NCBI RefSeq assembly: GCF_000195635.1
Contig: NZ_GL882689.1
Coordinates: forward strand, 124,001 to 188,000
Length of the DNA stretch: 64,000 nucleotides
DNA from: Bacteroides fluxus YIT 12057
GTDB taxonomy: Bacteria > Bacteroidota > Bacteroidia > Bacteroidales > Bacteroidaceae
Direction of reading: 5' to 3'
The notes under the pieces are model-generated. The model had not been told where the DNA came from and made no database searches. It saw only the letters and a program-made list of their open reading frames with translations. Shown piece after piece: positions 41,958-51,592 of this stretch (positions are counted from its first letter, which is position 1; the number at the start of each line of letters is the position of its first letter). The translations under genes were made by a program, and so were the position numbers.

Positions 41958-43295
41958 TTATTTATTACCTATTGAAAATCCTAATTTGGCGAGTCCGTTC
42001 TTTACGTCGGGATGACTCATGAACAGTTTCCATAAGAGTCCGGTCCGGTAGTTTTCAATCATGACCGCTATGGGACCCTGGTCTATGGCAAGATACCTTT
42101 GCGGATACCAGTTGTCCGTTTCGCTGAAAGCGTCGTAGAATCCGTAAGGGCCGAAGACCTTGTCTCCCATTTCATAGAGATGCCTCATGACTTGCAGGGA
42201 CTGTTCCGGCGTATAGACAATGGATGACAGTGCCGCGGTAGGTGATATGACTCCCAGGTCATCCCGTTCGTTTGGGGAGTGGGCTGCATATCCGTTTACC
42301 GAGTAGCTGGCTGTCAGTCCCCAGCAATCGGGTCCGAATCCTTTGTAATGTTTGGGGTTTCGTACGCAGTAAGCCCGGTTCACCAGTGTGAGGTTGCGCA
42401 TTTCATTGAAATAGTCGGTGCAGTATTCATCCTTCAGTCCGGTAGGATTCAGTCCCAAGAAGGAATATTGCGCCCAGAAGAGTGGTCCTGCCTCCGTTCC
42501 CTGATAGCGCAGATTCAGTTCTATACCTTCTACCTTATGGGGCTGTACGATTTCTCCGTTTTGTGCCCATCCCTCGTGGTAAACGGCGGAAGGTACTCCG
42601 TGAGTCGGCGATGCTGCCGCCATGATATACATGATGAGGCATTCGTTGTATCCGCGTACCGGGAAGTCCATTTCCCAGGCATATTCCGGACTCCAGTGCC
42701 AGTAGAGTACATTCTTGTCATTCTGCCTGTAGAAATTCCAGTCCACCTCCCGCCAGAGTTTGTCTATCCGTGCCGCGAGTGCCTGTTCCCGTTGATTTCC
42801 GTTGACGTAGTACTGGTGTACCGCCAGCAGTGCCTGCATGATGAAGGCGGTCTCTACCAGGTCTCCGCCGTTGTCCTTCTGTCCGAAGGGTTTGACCTTT
42901 CCGGTTTCTCCGTACCACCAGTGGGGGTATGCCCCATGAAAGCGGTCGCATGTTTCCAGGAAGTTCACTATCTTTTCCATGCGTTGCAGACCCTCCTCAG
43001 GGGTGACATATCCTCTGTCTATCCCTGCCAGTATGGCCATGATTCCGAATCCGCTGCCTCCGGAAGTAACTACATTCTGGTCTTTTTCCGGATAGATACC
43101 GTCCATGTGGATTCTTTCCCGTGCCAGTCCGCTGTTGGGTTCCGCGCCTTCCCAGAAGTAGTTGAAGGTTCTTCTCTGTACGGTATCCAGCAGGGCGTCA
43201 TCGCTTAGCTGACTTTGTTCCTGTTTGCCGGGACTTTTGCATTGGGTGAATCCCAATAGCAGGCATACTAATAAAAAGCTATGTTTAAGAGTCAT
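41958..43295 (-). CDS. GH144-like lipoprotein, probable endo-beta-1,2-glucanase
   Basis: A 445-residue lipoprotein (start ATG 43293-43295, lipobox ending TQC, Cys19) with an alpha/alpha-barrel glycoamylase-like domain (YFWEGAEPNSGLARERI, SGFGIMAILAGIDRG, WDWSPEYAWEMDF-type segment, CWGLTASYSVNGYAAHSP). I place it in GH144, whose characterised members are endo-beta-1,2-glucanases. The frame is open for another 60 codons upstream, but the lipoprotein signal fixes the start. It is the last gene of the PUL, 8 nt after the EEP gene. Family assignment is by recall, so the linkage specificity is inference. Confidence 0.8.
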   Translation of the reverse strand: MTLKHSFLLVCLLLGFTQCKSPGKQEQSQLSDDALLDTVQRRTFNYFWEGAEPNSGLARERIHMDGIYPEKDQNVVTSGGSGFGIMAILAGIDRGYVTPEEGLQRMEKIVNFLETCDRFHGAYPHWWYGETGKVKPFGQKDNGGDLVETAFIMQALLAVHQYYVNGNQREQALAARIDKLWREVDWNFYRQNDKNVLYWHWSPEYAWEMDFPVRGYNECLIMYIMAAASPTHGVPSAVYHEGWAQNGEIVQPHKVEGIELNLRYQGTEAGPLFWAQYSFLGLNPTGLKDEYCTDYFNEMRNLTLVNRAYCVRNPKHYKGFGPDCWGLTASYSVNGYAAHSPNERDDLGVISPTAALSSIVYTPEQSLQVMRHLYEMGDKVFGPYGFYDAFSETDNWYPQRYLAIDQGPIAVMIENYRTGLLWKLFMSHPDVKNGLAKLGFSIGNK

Positions 43296-43303
43296 ATCTA
43301 TAT

Positions 43304-44164
43304 TTATTGAAGAGTTAAATTGACAAGTACCGGACAGTGGTCGGAAAGGAAACCATTCTCCGGTGCATCTTGGATGACACGGTAGCGGTTCACTTTCGCG
43401 CCGTCGGTAACGAATACATAATCTATCAATACACGTTCGTCCAGGGGGATACGGCCGAAATCGTGGAAAGACCATGACGGTCCATAGGTTATACCGGCTG
43501 TTTCGGATGTATTCTGCATTCCGCCTTTTTCCAGTATTTGCAGAGGCTCTTCGTCAGGCTCGCAGTTGAAATCACCTGTAATGATGGCAGGTACATCCGG
43601 AGCGATTTCCTTGATTTTATTCAGGATGAGCTGTACACCTTCCTTGCGGGCTATCTTACCGTCATTGTCCAAGTGAGTGTTGAAATACACAAATTTCTTC
43701 CCGTTGCTTTTTTCTTGCAATACCGCCCAGGTAGTGACACGGTTATAGGAGGCATCCCAACCTTTTATTCCGATGGTGTCGGGATGTTCGCTTAAGGAGA
43801 AGTTACCATACTCTACAAGTGTAAAGCGGTCCGTCTTGAAGAAAACCGGGCAATATTCACCGGCTTCTTTACCGTCGTCACGTCCCACACCGAGTGCGGT
43901 GTATTGAGGAAGTCCCTGTTTGAGGTCTTCCATCTGGTTATGGCATACTTCCTGCATTCCCAGTAAGTCAGGCTGGTAGTAGGCAATCATCTTGCAGGCA
44001 TTGTCTTTCCGGTATTTCCAGTTGTTGGCACTGTCTGAAGGAGCATCCAGGCGGATATTGAAGGTCATCACTTCCAGAGGCTGTCCGTTCTGTGCAGGTT
44101 GGTTTTTACAACTGCCAAGGAGCAAAATGCTGCAGGCGCAAAGAAAAAAAGTTGTGTATTTCAT
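43304..44164 (-). CDS. Endonuclease/exonuclease/phosphatase-fold lipoprotein
   Basis: A 286-residue lipoprotein (LLGSC, Cys19) of the EEP superfamily (DNase I, exonuclease III, sphingomyelinase, inositol phosphatases). All metal/catalytic motifs are kept: TFNIR (Asn36), QE (Glu72), NTHLD (His164), GDFN (197-200), IDYVF (247-251) and SDHCP (274-278), so it should be an active phosphodiesterase or phosphomonoesterase. A cell-surface or periplasmic location between two glycan hydrolase genes makes a phosphate-substituted glycan a likelier substrate than nucleic acid. Confidence 0.85.
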   Translation of the reverse strand: MKYTTFFLCACSILLLGSCKNQPAQNGQPLEVMTFNIRLDAPSDSANNWKYRKDNACKMIAYYQPDLLGMQEVCHNQMEDLKQGLPQYTALGVGRDDGKEAGEYCPVFFKTDRFTLVEYGNFSLSEHPDTIGIKGWDASYNRVTTWAVLQEKSNGKKFVYFNTHLDNDGKIARKEGVQLILNKIKEIAPDVPAIITGDFNCEPDEEPLQILEKGGMQNTSETAGITYGPSWSFHDFGRIPLDERVLIDYVFVTDGAKVNRYRVIQDAPENGFLSDHCPVLVNLTLQ

Positions 44165-44187
44165 GCTTTCTAACTATTTATCAAGTA

Positions 44188-46509
44188 TTATCTCAGTGTC
44201 AGGCGTGCAGACTTTACAAGCTGGCTGTTTCCGCCTATCATCACGTCAAAGTCTCCCGGCTCGGCTACCCGATTGAGGTTGTAGTCGTAGAAGCGCAGCA
44301 GTTCCGGTGTTATTTTGAAGGTCACTGTCTTGCTTTCACCCGCCTTGAGGAATATTTTCTCAAATCCTTTCAGTTCTTTGACCGGACGGGTGATGCTTCC
44401 TACCAGGTCGCGTATGTAGAGCTGTACCACTTCCGCACCGTCACGCTTTCCGGTATTGGTAACGGTAACCGTAGCGTCAACCGTGCCGTCCTGTCCCATT
44501 GTCTGGCTGCTCAGTGTAACCTCACTGAACCGGAAAGTGGTGTATGACAGCCCGTATCCGAACGGGTACAGCGGTTCGTTGTCAACATCCAGGTAGTTGC
44601 TGCGGAATTTCTCGAACCATTTGCCTTCCTGCAGGGGACGGCCTGTGTTCTTGTGGTTGTAGAACAAAGGAATCTGTCCTACATTCTTAGGGAATGTCAT
44701 GGTCAGTTTACCGCTTGGGTTCACATCTCCGAAGAGTACGTCCCCTATGGCATAAGCGGCTTCGCTTCCCCCGAACCATACGTTCAGTATGGCCGGCACG
44801 TTTTCCTGTTCCCAGGTCAATGTCAACGGTCGTCCTGTGAACAGAGTCAGCACTACCGGTTTTCCGGTTTTCAGCAATGCCTCCAGCAGGGTACGCTGCA
44901 CGTCGGGGATGTTCAAGTCTGTACGGCTTGAGCTTTCTCCACTCATCTCTGAAGATTCTCCGAGGGCTGCTACGATAATATCCGCTCCTGCTGCCACCTT
45001 CAACGCTTCCTCGAGCATTTCCTTGTCGGTACGGTTATCCCTGTTCAGGGATCTTCCGAACAGGGTAGCCCGTTCTTCGTATGCGGCATCTCCAATCAGG
45101 TTGCTTCCTTTGGCGTAAGTGACGCTGACCTTTCCTGCCATCATCTCTTTCAGGCCTTCATATAAGGAAGGATAATCGTTGAGCCTTGCCGCCACACTCC
45201 ATGTTCCCGGCATGTTGCTTCTTGTATTTGCCAGAGGGCCGATGACTGCTACTGTTCCCTTTTTCTGCAGGGGCAGCAGGGGAGCCTGTCCTGCTTTTGC
45301 CGGTTCATTCTTCAGAAGAACGAAGCTCTCGCTTGCAATCTTGCGTGCGGCGTCACGGTGCTCTTTGGTGAAGATGTCGCGTGCCGGTCTGCTCAAGTCG
45401 CAATATTTATAGGGGTCGTCAAACAGCCCGAGCTTGTATTTTGCCTCAAGGATGCGACGGCAGGCAGTATTCAGGGTTTCCATGCTGACCTTGCCCTCAT
45501 CGATGGATTTCTTGATGGTTCCTACAAATCCTTCGCTGACCATATCCATATCGACACCTGCGTCGAGGGCACGGGCAGAAACGGTTTGCAAGTCACCGAT
45601 GCCATGTGCCACCATCTCTGCGATTCCGGTAAAGTCTGTCACTACGAATCCGTCGAATCCCCATTGCTTGCGCAATACGTCAGTCATGAGCCATTTGTTG
45701 GCGGTGGCGGGCACGCCGTCCACTTCGTTGAAGGAGGCCATCACACTGCCTACGCCTGCGTCAACCGCCGCTTGGTAAGGATACAGATACTCGTTGAACA
45801 TACGGTTACGGCTCATATCCACGGTGTTGTAGTCACGTCCTGCCTCTCCGGCTCCATAGAGTGCGAAGTGCTTGACGCAGGCCATGATTTCATCGTTCCG
45901 TTTCAGTTGGTTGTCCAGGTTGTCTCCCTGATATCCCGATACCATCGCCTTGGCTATGGCACCTCCCAGGAAAGGGTCTTCTCCGTTACCTTCGCTGACA
46001 CGTCCCCAACGCGGATCCCGGCTGATGTCCACCATCGGGCTGAATGTCCAGGATATACCGTCCGCGCTTGCCTCTACTGCTGCGATGCGTGCCGACTTCC
46101 GGATGGCTTCCATGTCCCATGTGCAGGATAACCCTAACGGGATGGGGAATATGGTCTCGTAACCATGTATCACGTCCATTCCGAACAGCAGCGGGATGCC
46201 CAGCCGTGAGTTCTCCACTGCGAGTTTCTGCACGTCGCGTATCTTCGCCACTCCTTTCAGGTTGAAAAGTCCTCCTACAAGTCCTTGTTCAATCTTCTTG
46301 GCCACGTCGCTGCTTTTGGCTTGTCCGGTAGTGATTTCTCCGGTGACGGGCAGGTTCAGCTGCCCGATTTTTTCCTCCACGGTCATTTTCTTCATCAGTG
46401 CGTCGATGAAGCGGTCCATGTCCTGCGGAGATTTTTGCGCCTGTACGCCGGTGCTTCCCATTAGGACGGCAGCCAGCAACAGACTTGTTTTTCTGAAAAC
46501 TTTCTTCAT
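44188..46509 (-). CDS. GH3 family beta-glucosidase
   Basis: A 773-residue exported glycoside hydrolase: signal peptide to about 25 (GVQAQ), GH3 N-terminal barrel (ISWTFSPMVDISRDPRWGR, KHF at 213-215), nucleophile Asp292 in VVTDFTG (where many members have SDW), the second GH3 domain and a C-terminal fibronectin-III-like domain (GYGLSYTTF...). Overall it is BglX-like, releasing glucose from the non-reducing end of beta-glucosides. In the PUL it would finish the oligosaccharides produced by the GH144-like enzyme. ATG 46507-46509. Confidence 0.93.
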   Translation of the reverse strand: MKKVFRKTSLLLAAVLMGSTGVQAQKSPQDMDRFIDALMKKMTVEEKIGQLNLPVTGEITTGQAKSSDVAKKIEQGLVGGLFNLKGVAKIRDVQKLAVENSRLGIPLLFGMDVIHGYETIFPIPLGLSCTWDMEAIRKSARIAAVEASADGISWTFSPMVDISRDPRWGRVSEGNGEDPFLGGAIAKAMVSGYQGDNLDNQLKRNDEIMACVKHFALYGAGEAGRDYNTVDMSRNRMFNEYLYPYQAAVDAGVGSVMASFNEVDGVPATANKWLMTDVLRKQWGFDGFVVTDFTGIAEMVAHGIGDLQTVSARALDAGVDMDMVSEGFVGTIKKSIDEGKVSMETLNTACRRILEAKYKLGLFDDPYKYCDLSRPARDIFTKEHRDAARKIASESFVLLKNEPAKAGQAPLLPLQKKGTVAVIGPLANTRSNMPGTWSVAARLNDYPSLYEGLKEMMAGKVSVTYAKGSNLIGDAAYEERATLFGRSLNRDNRTDKEMLEEALKVAAGADIIVAALGESSEMSGESSSRTDLNIPDVQRTLLEALLKTGKPVVLTLFTGRPLTLTWEQENVPAILNVWFGGSEAAYAIGDVLFGDVNPSGKLTMTFPKNVGQIPLFYNHKNTGRPLQEGKWFEKFRSNYLDVDNEPLYPFGYGLSYTTFRFSEVTLSSQTMGQDGTVDATVTVTNTGKRDGAEVVQLYIRDLVGSITRPVKELKGFEKIFLKAGESKTVTFKITPELLRFYDYNLNRVAEPGDFDVMIGGNSQLVKSARLTLR

Positions 46510-46538
46510 GATATGTTCTGTTAGGGTATTTATTTAAG

Positions 46539-46598
46539 TTTCGCAAGTTAATGATAACCTCATACAATTAAGTATGCCAGTATCATTAACCTGCGAAA
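46539..46598 (-). repeat. Intercistronic hairpin between SusD and GH3
   Basis: TTTCGCA plus GTTAATGATA (46539-46556) pairs with TATCATTAAC plus TGCGAAA (46581-46598), 17 bp with one unpaired base on each side, and an ATAC/GTAT inner stem. It lies between the SusD stop and the GH3 start within an otherwise tightly packed operon. Confidence 0.7.
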
Positions 46599-46619
46599 GC
46601 TTAATTTGTTCATGGGATT

Positions 46620-48086
46620 TTATTCATCCTTCGGCTCTTTCAGTAAATCTGGGATTTGGGTATATTGGTTGAAGGGCAATGGCAAGAGAGCCTTGTCTTC
46701 CGACCAGCCTTTCAATTCTGTTTTTGCCAGTCCTGTACGTACAAGGTCGTTATAACGTTCACCCCATTCACAGACTAGTTCCATGCGGCGTTCGTCTATA
46801 ACTTGTTCAAAAGTTACATTTGTCAGTTCAGGCATTTTGGCGCGTCTTCTTACTTCATTGAATGGCGCGTCGCCGTTTTTCCCGTTCTTGATTTTAGCTT
46901 CGGCATTCATCAGGAGAACATCGGCATAGCGGAAAATGCGGACGTTGTTATTGGTACCGTATTTGGTGCGGCCGGGAGTCAGCTGATTTAGCGGAGTGTA
47001 GGCCTTGCCGTTCCAGCAGTCTGTATTCGTTGGGTTTGTTTGCGGCTTGATATAATCGCCGTCGGGGGTTGTTGAGTCTGCCATCAGGAAGGAAGTTGTG
47101 GCACGTATTGTTTCTCCACGATTATACGCCCAGTCACGGAAAGACTTCAAGATGCCGCAGTCTCCCCAGCCGTTGATGTTGCTGCCGGAATTTTGGGGTC
47201 CTTGGCAGGTAAACCATTCTCCCGGATCGATTAAATCACCGGAGCCATTGCCGAAGTCAGTCATTTGACTTTCGAAGATGGATTCGTCACAGAGTTTTCC
47301 CGGAATTTTGAATAATTGGTAGAAATCCGGATAGAGTGAGAAGTTGCCATGCTCGATGATGTCGTCCGTGAGTTCTTCCACTTTGGCATAGTTGCCCATG
47401 TTCAGATGGATTTTAGCGGCTAACATTTCAGCGGAGAAAGCCGTGACGGCCCCTTTGTGCTCACTTTGGTTGGGACGGATGCGGGGCATATTCTCAATAC
47501 CGTACTGTAAATCTTCCAATGCATATCTGTTTACTGCATTGGCGGTGGAGCGGCTCAAATCAGTCTGGTTGTTGTCGCGGAGAATCGTAACCGCTCCAAA
47601 TGCTTGGACCAGGCGGTAATAAGCATAAGCGCGCATGAACATCACCTCACCGCGATATGCTTTATAATTCTTCATATCGCTGTCGTTGGTGATATTCTCG
47701 GCGTATAAGTCCAATGATTCAATGGCCGCATTGGCGGTTTTGATGATATTGTAGTATTGCATCCACAATTCATTGATGCCCCAGAATGAGTCATTGTACT
47801 TATATTCACTCAAATTATAATAGTCACTGCCATTCCATTGGCCGCTGAATACATCCTGGTCACGGATGGTAGTAATTTCCCAGATTACCCAGTGTAAACC
47901 GCTGGTGCGTATTTTGGCATATACACCTGATACAGGCTGGTACATATTGCTGATATTGGTGTAATCTACTTTTTCTTCAGGAACTTTGCCTTCGGGCTCT
48001 TTGTCCAGGAAATCATTGCAGGATGCGAATGAAAACGCCATCAAGGCGGACACTATATATATAAAGGGTCTTATGAATGCTTTCAT
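46620..48086 (-). CDS. SusD-type glycan-binding lipoprotein (PUL pair 1)
   Basis: A 488-residue SusD/RagB lipoprotein (FASC lipobox near residue 23, then NDFLDKEPEGK). It has the TPR-like N-terminal half (YRGEVMFMRAYAYYRLVQAFG) and the C-terminal VIDERRMELVCEWGERYNDLVR motif. It lies 28 nt after its SusC partner. It would bind the glycan at the cell surface and close the transporter. Confidence 0.94.
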   Translation of the reverse strand: MKAFIRPFIYIVSALMAFSFASCNDFLDKEPEGKVPEEKVDYTNISNMYQPVSGVYAKIRTSGLHWVIWEITTIRDQDVFSGQWNGSDYYNLSEYKYNDSFWGINELWMQYYNIIKTANAAIESLDLYAENITNDSDMKNYKAYRGEVMFMRAYAYYRLVQAFGAVTILRDNNQTDLSRSTANAVNRYALEDLQYGIENMPRIRPNQSEHKGAVTAFSAEMLAAKIHLNMGNYAKVEELTDDIIEHGNFSLYPDFYQLFKIPGKLCDESIFESQMTDFGNGSGDLIDPGEWFTCQGPQNSGSNINGWGDCGILKSFRDWAYNRGETIRATTSFLMADSTTPDGDYIKPQTNPTNTDCWNGKAYTPLNQLTPGRTKYGTNNNVRIFRYADVLLMNAEAKIKNGKNGDAPFNEVRRRAKMPELTNVTFEQVIDERRMELVCEWGERYNDLVRTGLAKTELKGWSEDKALLPLPFNQYTQIPDLLKEPKDE

Positions 48087-48114
48087 TAGTTCTAAATTAT
48101 TAAGGGGTTATTTT

Positions 48115-51100
48115 TTAGAAATCAATTTTCAAGCCTAATGTGTAAGTTGACGTCAAAGGATATACCTCTGTATCCCAACCTTGGCTGTCGGACAATTCAG
48201 GACTGAATGCGTTGGCCTTGAAGGTTGTGAAAGGACGGTCGGCAGTCAAGCTCAGACGCAAGCCCGGCATGGTATAGTTACCAAACTTGACATTACGGAA
48301 TGTATAGCCCAGCGTGATGTTTTGAATGCGGAAATAGTCAGCGCTTTCCACGAAGTAAGAACTATATTTCTGGTCGCTTACATTCCAGGATTTCAGTAGG
48401 GCGGCTGCCGACGGATTGGAGTTGGTGGAACCCGGTCCTGTCCAACGGTCCTCGTACTGGGCACGGTCGAAGTTGTAGTTCTGGGAAGAGTAGCGGAGTG
48501 CACGTTTGCGGTTGAACATCTGGGCGCCGGCCTGTCCGTAGGTTGTCAACTGGAAGTCAAGATTCTTGTAATTAAGGCCGAGGTTGATACCGTAAGTGAA
48601 GTTAGGGATATAAGAACCTAATGTAGTACGGTCGTTTCCGTCTAGAACCTTGTTTCCGTCGAGGTCGGCGTATTTCAGGTCGCCCGGTACGCAGCCGTTG
48701 GCTACGGCAATCGGATCAGCGGCAATTTCTTCTTCGGTCTGATAGACACCGATCATTTTGAAACCATAGAATGAATTCATTTCCTTGCCGACGATGTTGA
48801 CGGTCTTGCCGCCTCTGATGATACTGTTGCCATTCAAATCTTTCACACGGTTTCTTAAAGTAGAGATATTCACGCCGATGCTGTAAGAAAAGTCTTGTCC
48901 TATCCTGTCGTTCCAGTTGGCGCTTACGTCAATACCGGAGTTGAGAATCTTACCGTAGTTACCGGCAAGGGTGGTAGTGCTGAAAGGAAGCAGCGGGGCA
49001 ATCACGGCATTGTTCGTCATACGGTGGTAGTAATCCACGTCAATGTTCAGGCGGTTGTCAAGAGTGACGAAGTTGATGCCGGCGTTCCACTCCTCGACCA
49101 CTTCCCATTTCAGCCAGCTGAAATAGGTATTGTTCTGGTAACCGGGGATTGTGGCGTCGCCAAATACGCCGGATGCATCGTTGCCGGTAGAGATCGAAGC
49201 AAAGCCGTCACTCGCAGCCACTTGGTCGTTACCCAGTTTGCCCCAACTTGCACGCAGTTTCAGGAAGTCAATCCATTTTTGGTTCTTCAGGAATGATTCT
49301 TCCGACAAAACCCAGGCGGCACCTACTGAAGGGAAATACCCCCAGTGTTCCTGGTATTTGCTGGAACCGTCGGCACGCATGGTAAACATCAACAGATATT
49401 TGTCTGCGTAGTTATAGTTCAGACGTGCGAAGTAAGAAATGCCTCTGTAGCAGTAGCCGTCATCTTTTACGGTAGCACCTGCGGCGTCACCGTTCTTGAT
49501 ATACCAGTATTCGTCTGCTCCGTCAGGGACATTGCTTGCCTTGCCCTCGAACATGCGCCATTGTTCCTGGCGCATGGAGTAGCCTGCCATGGCACCGAAC
49601 CGGTGTTTGCCCCATTGGTCATTGTAAGTAAGGGTGTTGTCCCAGATATAATTGTAATATTTGTTTTCGTTTTTTGTAAGCTGTGTGGTGGCTGATTGCT
49701 GCCAGCTGCTTACATAATATTTCGGAGTGAATTCGCGGCCTTGGGTGGAGAGAAAACTATAAGAATAGTTGGTCTTGAAATTCAGCTTGCTGGGAATAAA
49801 GTCGATCTGTGCGTAGAAATTGCTCAATACTTGATAATTTTCCTTGCTTGAATCGAAATATTTGGCGGTGGCAACAGGGTTATAGAAATTTGAGCTATAG
49901 CCGATTGCATCTGGAGAACCGAATTTGTCGGGGAATCCCTTGTCGTTATTTTCATCGTAGAGTGCCACGATAGGAGGGCAGTTGAAGGCCTTTTGCCAAG
50001 CTTGGTTGTTGGGCACTTGTTGGGTGGAGTTGCTGAATACACCGTTGAATCCGACCTTCAACCAGTCGGTCGCGTCATAATCGACAGAACCGCGGAAGTT
50101 CATACGCTTGTAGTTGTTGTCAACGTCCATGATACCATCTTGGTACAGATAACTTGCGCCGACGGAATAAACGGCCTTTTCGGAACCGCCATTAATGTTC
50201 AAACTGTGGTTTGTGATGGCAGCGGTGCGCAAGAGGTGGTCATACCAGTCGTTGTCTGCTCCGAAAGTCCAATTGTGGAAATCCGGGTCGGCATAGCTGC
50301 CGCCATATTTGTCGATGGACTGTTTGAAATGTGACTGATAGGCATCATAATTCCCTTCAAGGAGCATGGTCGCATATTCATGGGCATTACAGAGTTCCAG
50401 TACATTGGATGCTTTTTGAATACCTACATAACCATCGTAGGAAATTTTGGCTTTTTGATTGCGTGAACCTTTCTTGGTAGTGATAAGCACTACACCGTTT
50501 GCGGCGCGTACTCCATAGATTGCGGCAGCCGACGCATCTTTCAAGATAGACATTTCCTGGATGTCTGCATTGTTCAGGAAGTTGATATTGTCGTAGAACA
50601 TGCCATCTACAACGAACAGCGGTTTACTGTTGGAGAATGACCCGATACCACGGATTTGTACGGTAGGTCCTTCGCCCGGGGCGCCATTGTTTACGATATT
50701 TACACCGGGGACTTTGCCTTGCAGGGCTGCCATGGGCGTAGTAGAAGGTACGGCAGTCAATGCCTCGCCTTTAACGACGGTAATGGGTGCGGTCAAATCC
50801 TTGGCCTTGGCTGCACCGTAACCGATTACGACCACTTCTTCCAACTGCTGCGAGTCTTCTTTCAGTGTGACATTGACAATGGACTGCCCGTTTACTTTTA
50901 CCTCTTGGGTCAACATCCCTATATAGCTTATAATGAGTGTTGCATTTTCCGGTACATTGTTTAGTGTGTATTTCCCGTCCAGATCAGTTACAACACCGTT
51001 ATTGCTGTCTTTTACAAGGATGGATACGCCAATTAGAGCGTCACCTGCCGTATCGGTTATGGTACCTGTCACTGTTTTCGTCTGGGAGAATGCCGGCATC

Positions 51101-51180
51101 GTTGCCAATAACAGGCATGCCATCAAGAATAGACTCTTGAGCCGGATAGCTCTTTTAAGAAGATGTGCTTTACTCTTCAT
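48115..51180 (-). CDS. SusC-type TonB-dependent transporter (PUL pair 1)
   Basis: A 1021-residue outer-membrane transporter: signal peptide ending PAFSQ (about 33), CarboxypepD_reg-like domain (about 35-115), TonB plug (EEVVVIGYGAAKAKDLTAPI), then barrel ending LGLKIDF. The first 40 residues are nearly the same as in the second SusC of this locus (LKSLFL.ACLLLATMPAF), and the 30 nt before both start codons are alike, so the two pairs derive from a tandem duplication or exchange. It has its own promoter. Confidence 0.95.
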   Translation of the reverse strand: MKSKAHLLKRAIRLKSLFLMACLLLATMPAFSQTKTVTGTITDTAGDALIGVSILVKDSNNGVVTDLDGKYTLNNVPENATLIISYIGMLTQEVKVNGQSIVNVTLKEDSQQLEEVVVIGYGAAKAKDLTAPITVVKGEALTAVPSTTPMAALQGKVPGVNIVNNGAPGEGPTVQIRGIGSFSNSKPLFVVDGMFYDNINFLNNADIQEMSILKDASAAAIYGVRAANGVVLITTKKGSRNQKAKISYDGYVGIQKASNVLELCNAHEYATMLLEGNYDAYQSHFKQSIDKYGGSYADPDFHNWTFGADNDWYDHLLRTAAITNHSLNINGGSEKAVYSVGASYLYQDGIMDVDNNYKRMNFRGSVDYDATDWLKVGFNGVFSNSTQQVPNNQAWQKAFNCPPIVALYDENNDKGFPDKFGSPDAIGYSSNFYNPVATAKYFDSSKENYQVLSNFYAQIDFIPSKLNFKTNYSYSFLSTQGREFTPKYYVSSWQQSATTQLTKNENKYYNYIWDNTLTYNDQWGKHRFGAMAGYSMRQEQWRMFEGKASNVPDGADEYWYIKNGDAAGATVKDDGYCYRGISYFARLNYNYADKYLLMFTMRADGSSKYQEHWGYFPSVGAAWVLSEESFLKNQKWIDFLKLRASWGKLGNDQVAASDGFASISTGNDASGVFGDATIPGYQNNTYFSWLKWEVVEEWNAGINFVTLDNRLNIDVDYYHRMTNNAVIAPLLPFSTTTLAGNYGKILNSGIDVSANWNDRIGQDFSYSIGVNISTLRNRVKDLNGNSIIRGGKTVNIVGKEMNSFYGFKMIGVYQTEEEIAADPIAVANGCVPGDLKYADLDGNKVLDGNDRTTLGSYIPNFTYGINLGLNYKNLDFQLTTYGQAGAQMFNRKRALRYSSQNYNFDRAQYEDRWTGPGSTNSNPSAAALLKSWNVSDQKYSSYFVESADYFRIQNITLGYTFRNVKFGNYTMPGLRLSLTADRPFTTFKANAFSPELSDSQGWDTEVYPLTSTYTLGLKIDF

Positions 51181-51257
51181 TGCATTAAATTTTTTTTAGT
51201 GGATAACTCGTTTAATAATTCTTAAGTTCTGCGCAGTACTTGAATTCAACTTTGTCG

Positions 51258-51265
51258 CAAATGTA
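51258..51265 (-). promoter_or_regulatory. -7 element of SusC pair 1
   Basis: TACATTTG on the minus strand, an exact -7 followed by CG, about 78 nt before the start codon. A TTTA 21 nt upstream (51287-51290) is a possible -33. Confidence 0.6.
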
Positions 51266-51488
51266 TGTATTCCGATAAACGGAGGGTAAAAAAGACATTC
51301 ATCAACAATACATATCCTTGATTTTTAACAGATAAGGAACTACTCTTTTACTACTCAACTGCATGTAATATCTTGTGCTTTAGGTAGATACTTCTTTTGC
51401 CGATTCTGCCACATCCTTTCCTTTATCGATCTGTCATTAAAAGGCTTTCAATACTATATTAAAGCAGGTGTGTCAAAATAAAGATTTA

Positions 51489-51592
51489 GAACACAAATAA
51501 CACAAATTACACAACCCCTGCTTTTTAATGACTCCTGATAGTCAGCGATTATCAGATTCGCTTTTTTTGCGTAATTTGTGTAATTTGCGTTC
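51489..51592. repeat. 26-bp imperfect inverted repeat with internal ACACAAATT direct repeats
   Basis: The arm 51489-51514 matches the complement of 51567-51592 at 23 of 26 positions. Each arm is itself made of (A)CACAAATta units. A smaller CTGATA/TATCAG stem lies in the loop (51533-51555). Position downstream of the SusD pair 2 stop (51735) suits a transcription terminator or mRNA stabiliser. Confidence 0.65.

Noticed and set aside
43296..43475. 60-residue N-terminal extension of the GH144-like protein
   Set aside because: It lies within the EEP gene on the same strand, and a clear lipoprotein signal begins at 43295.
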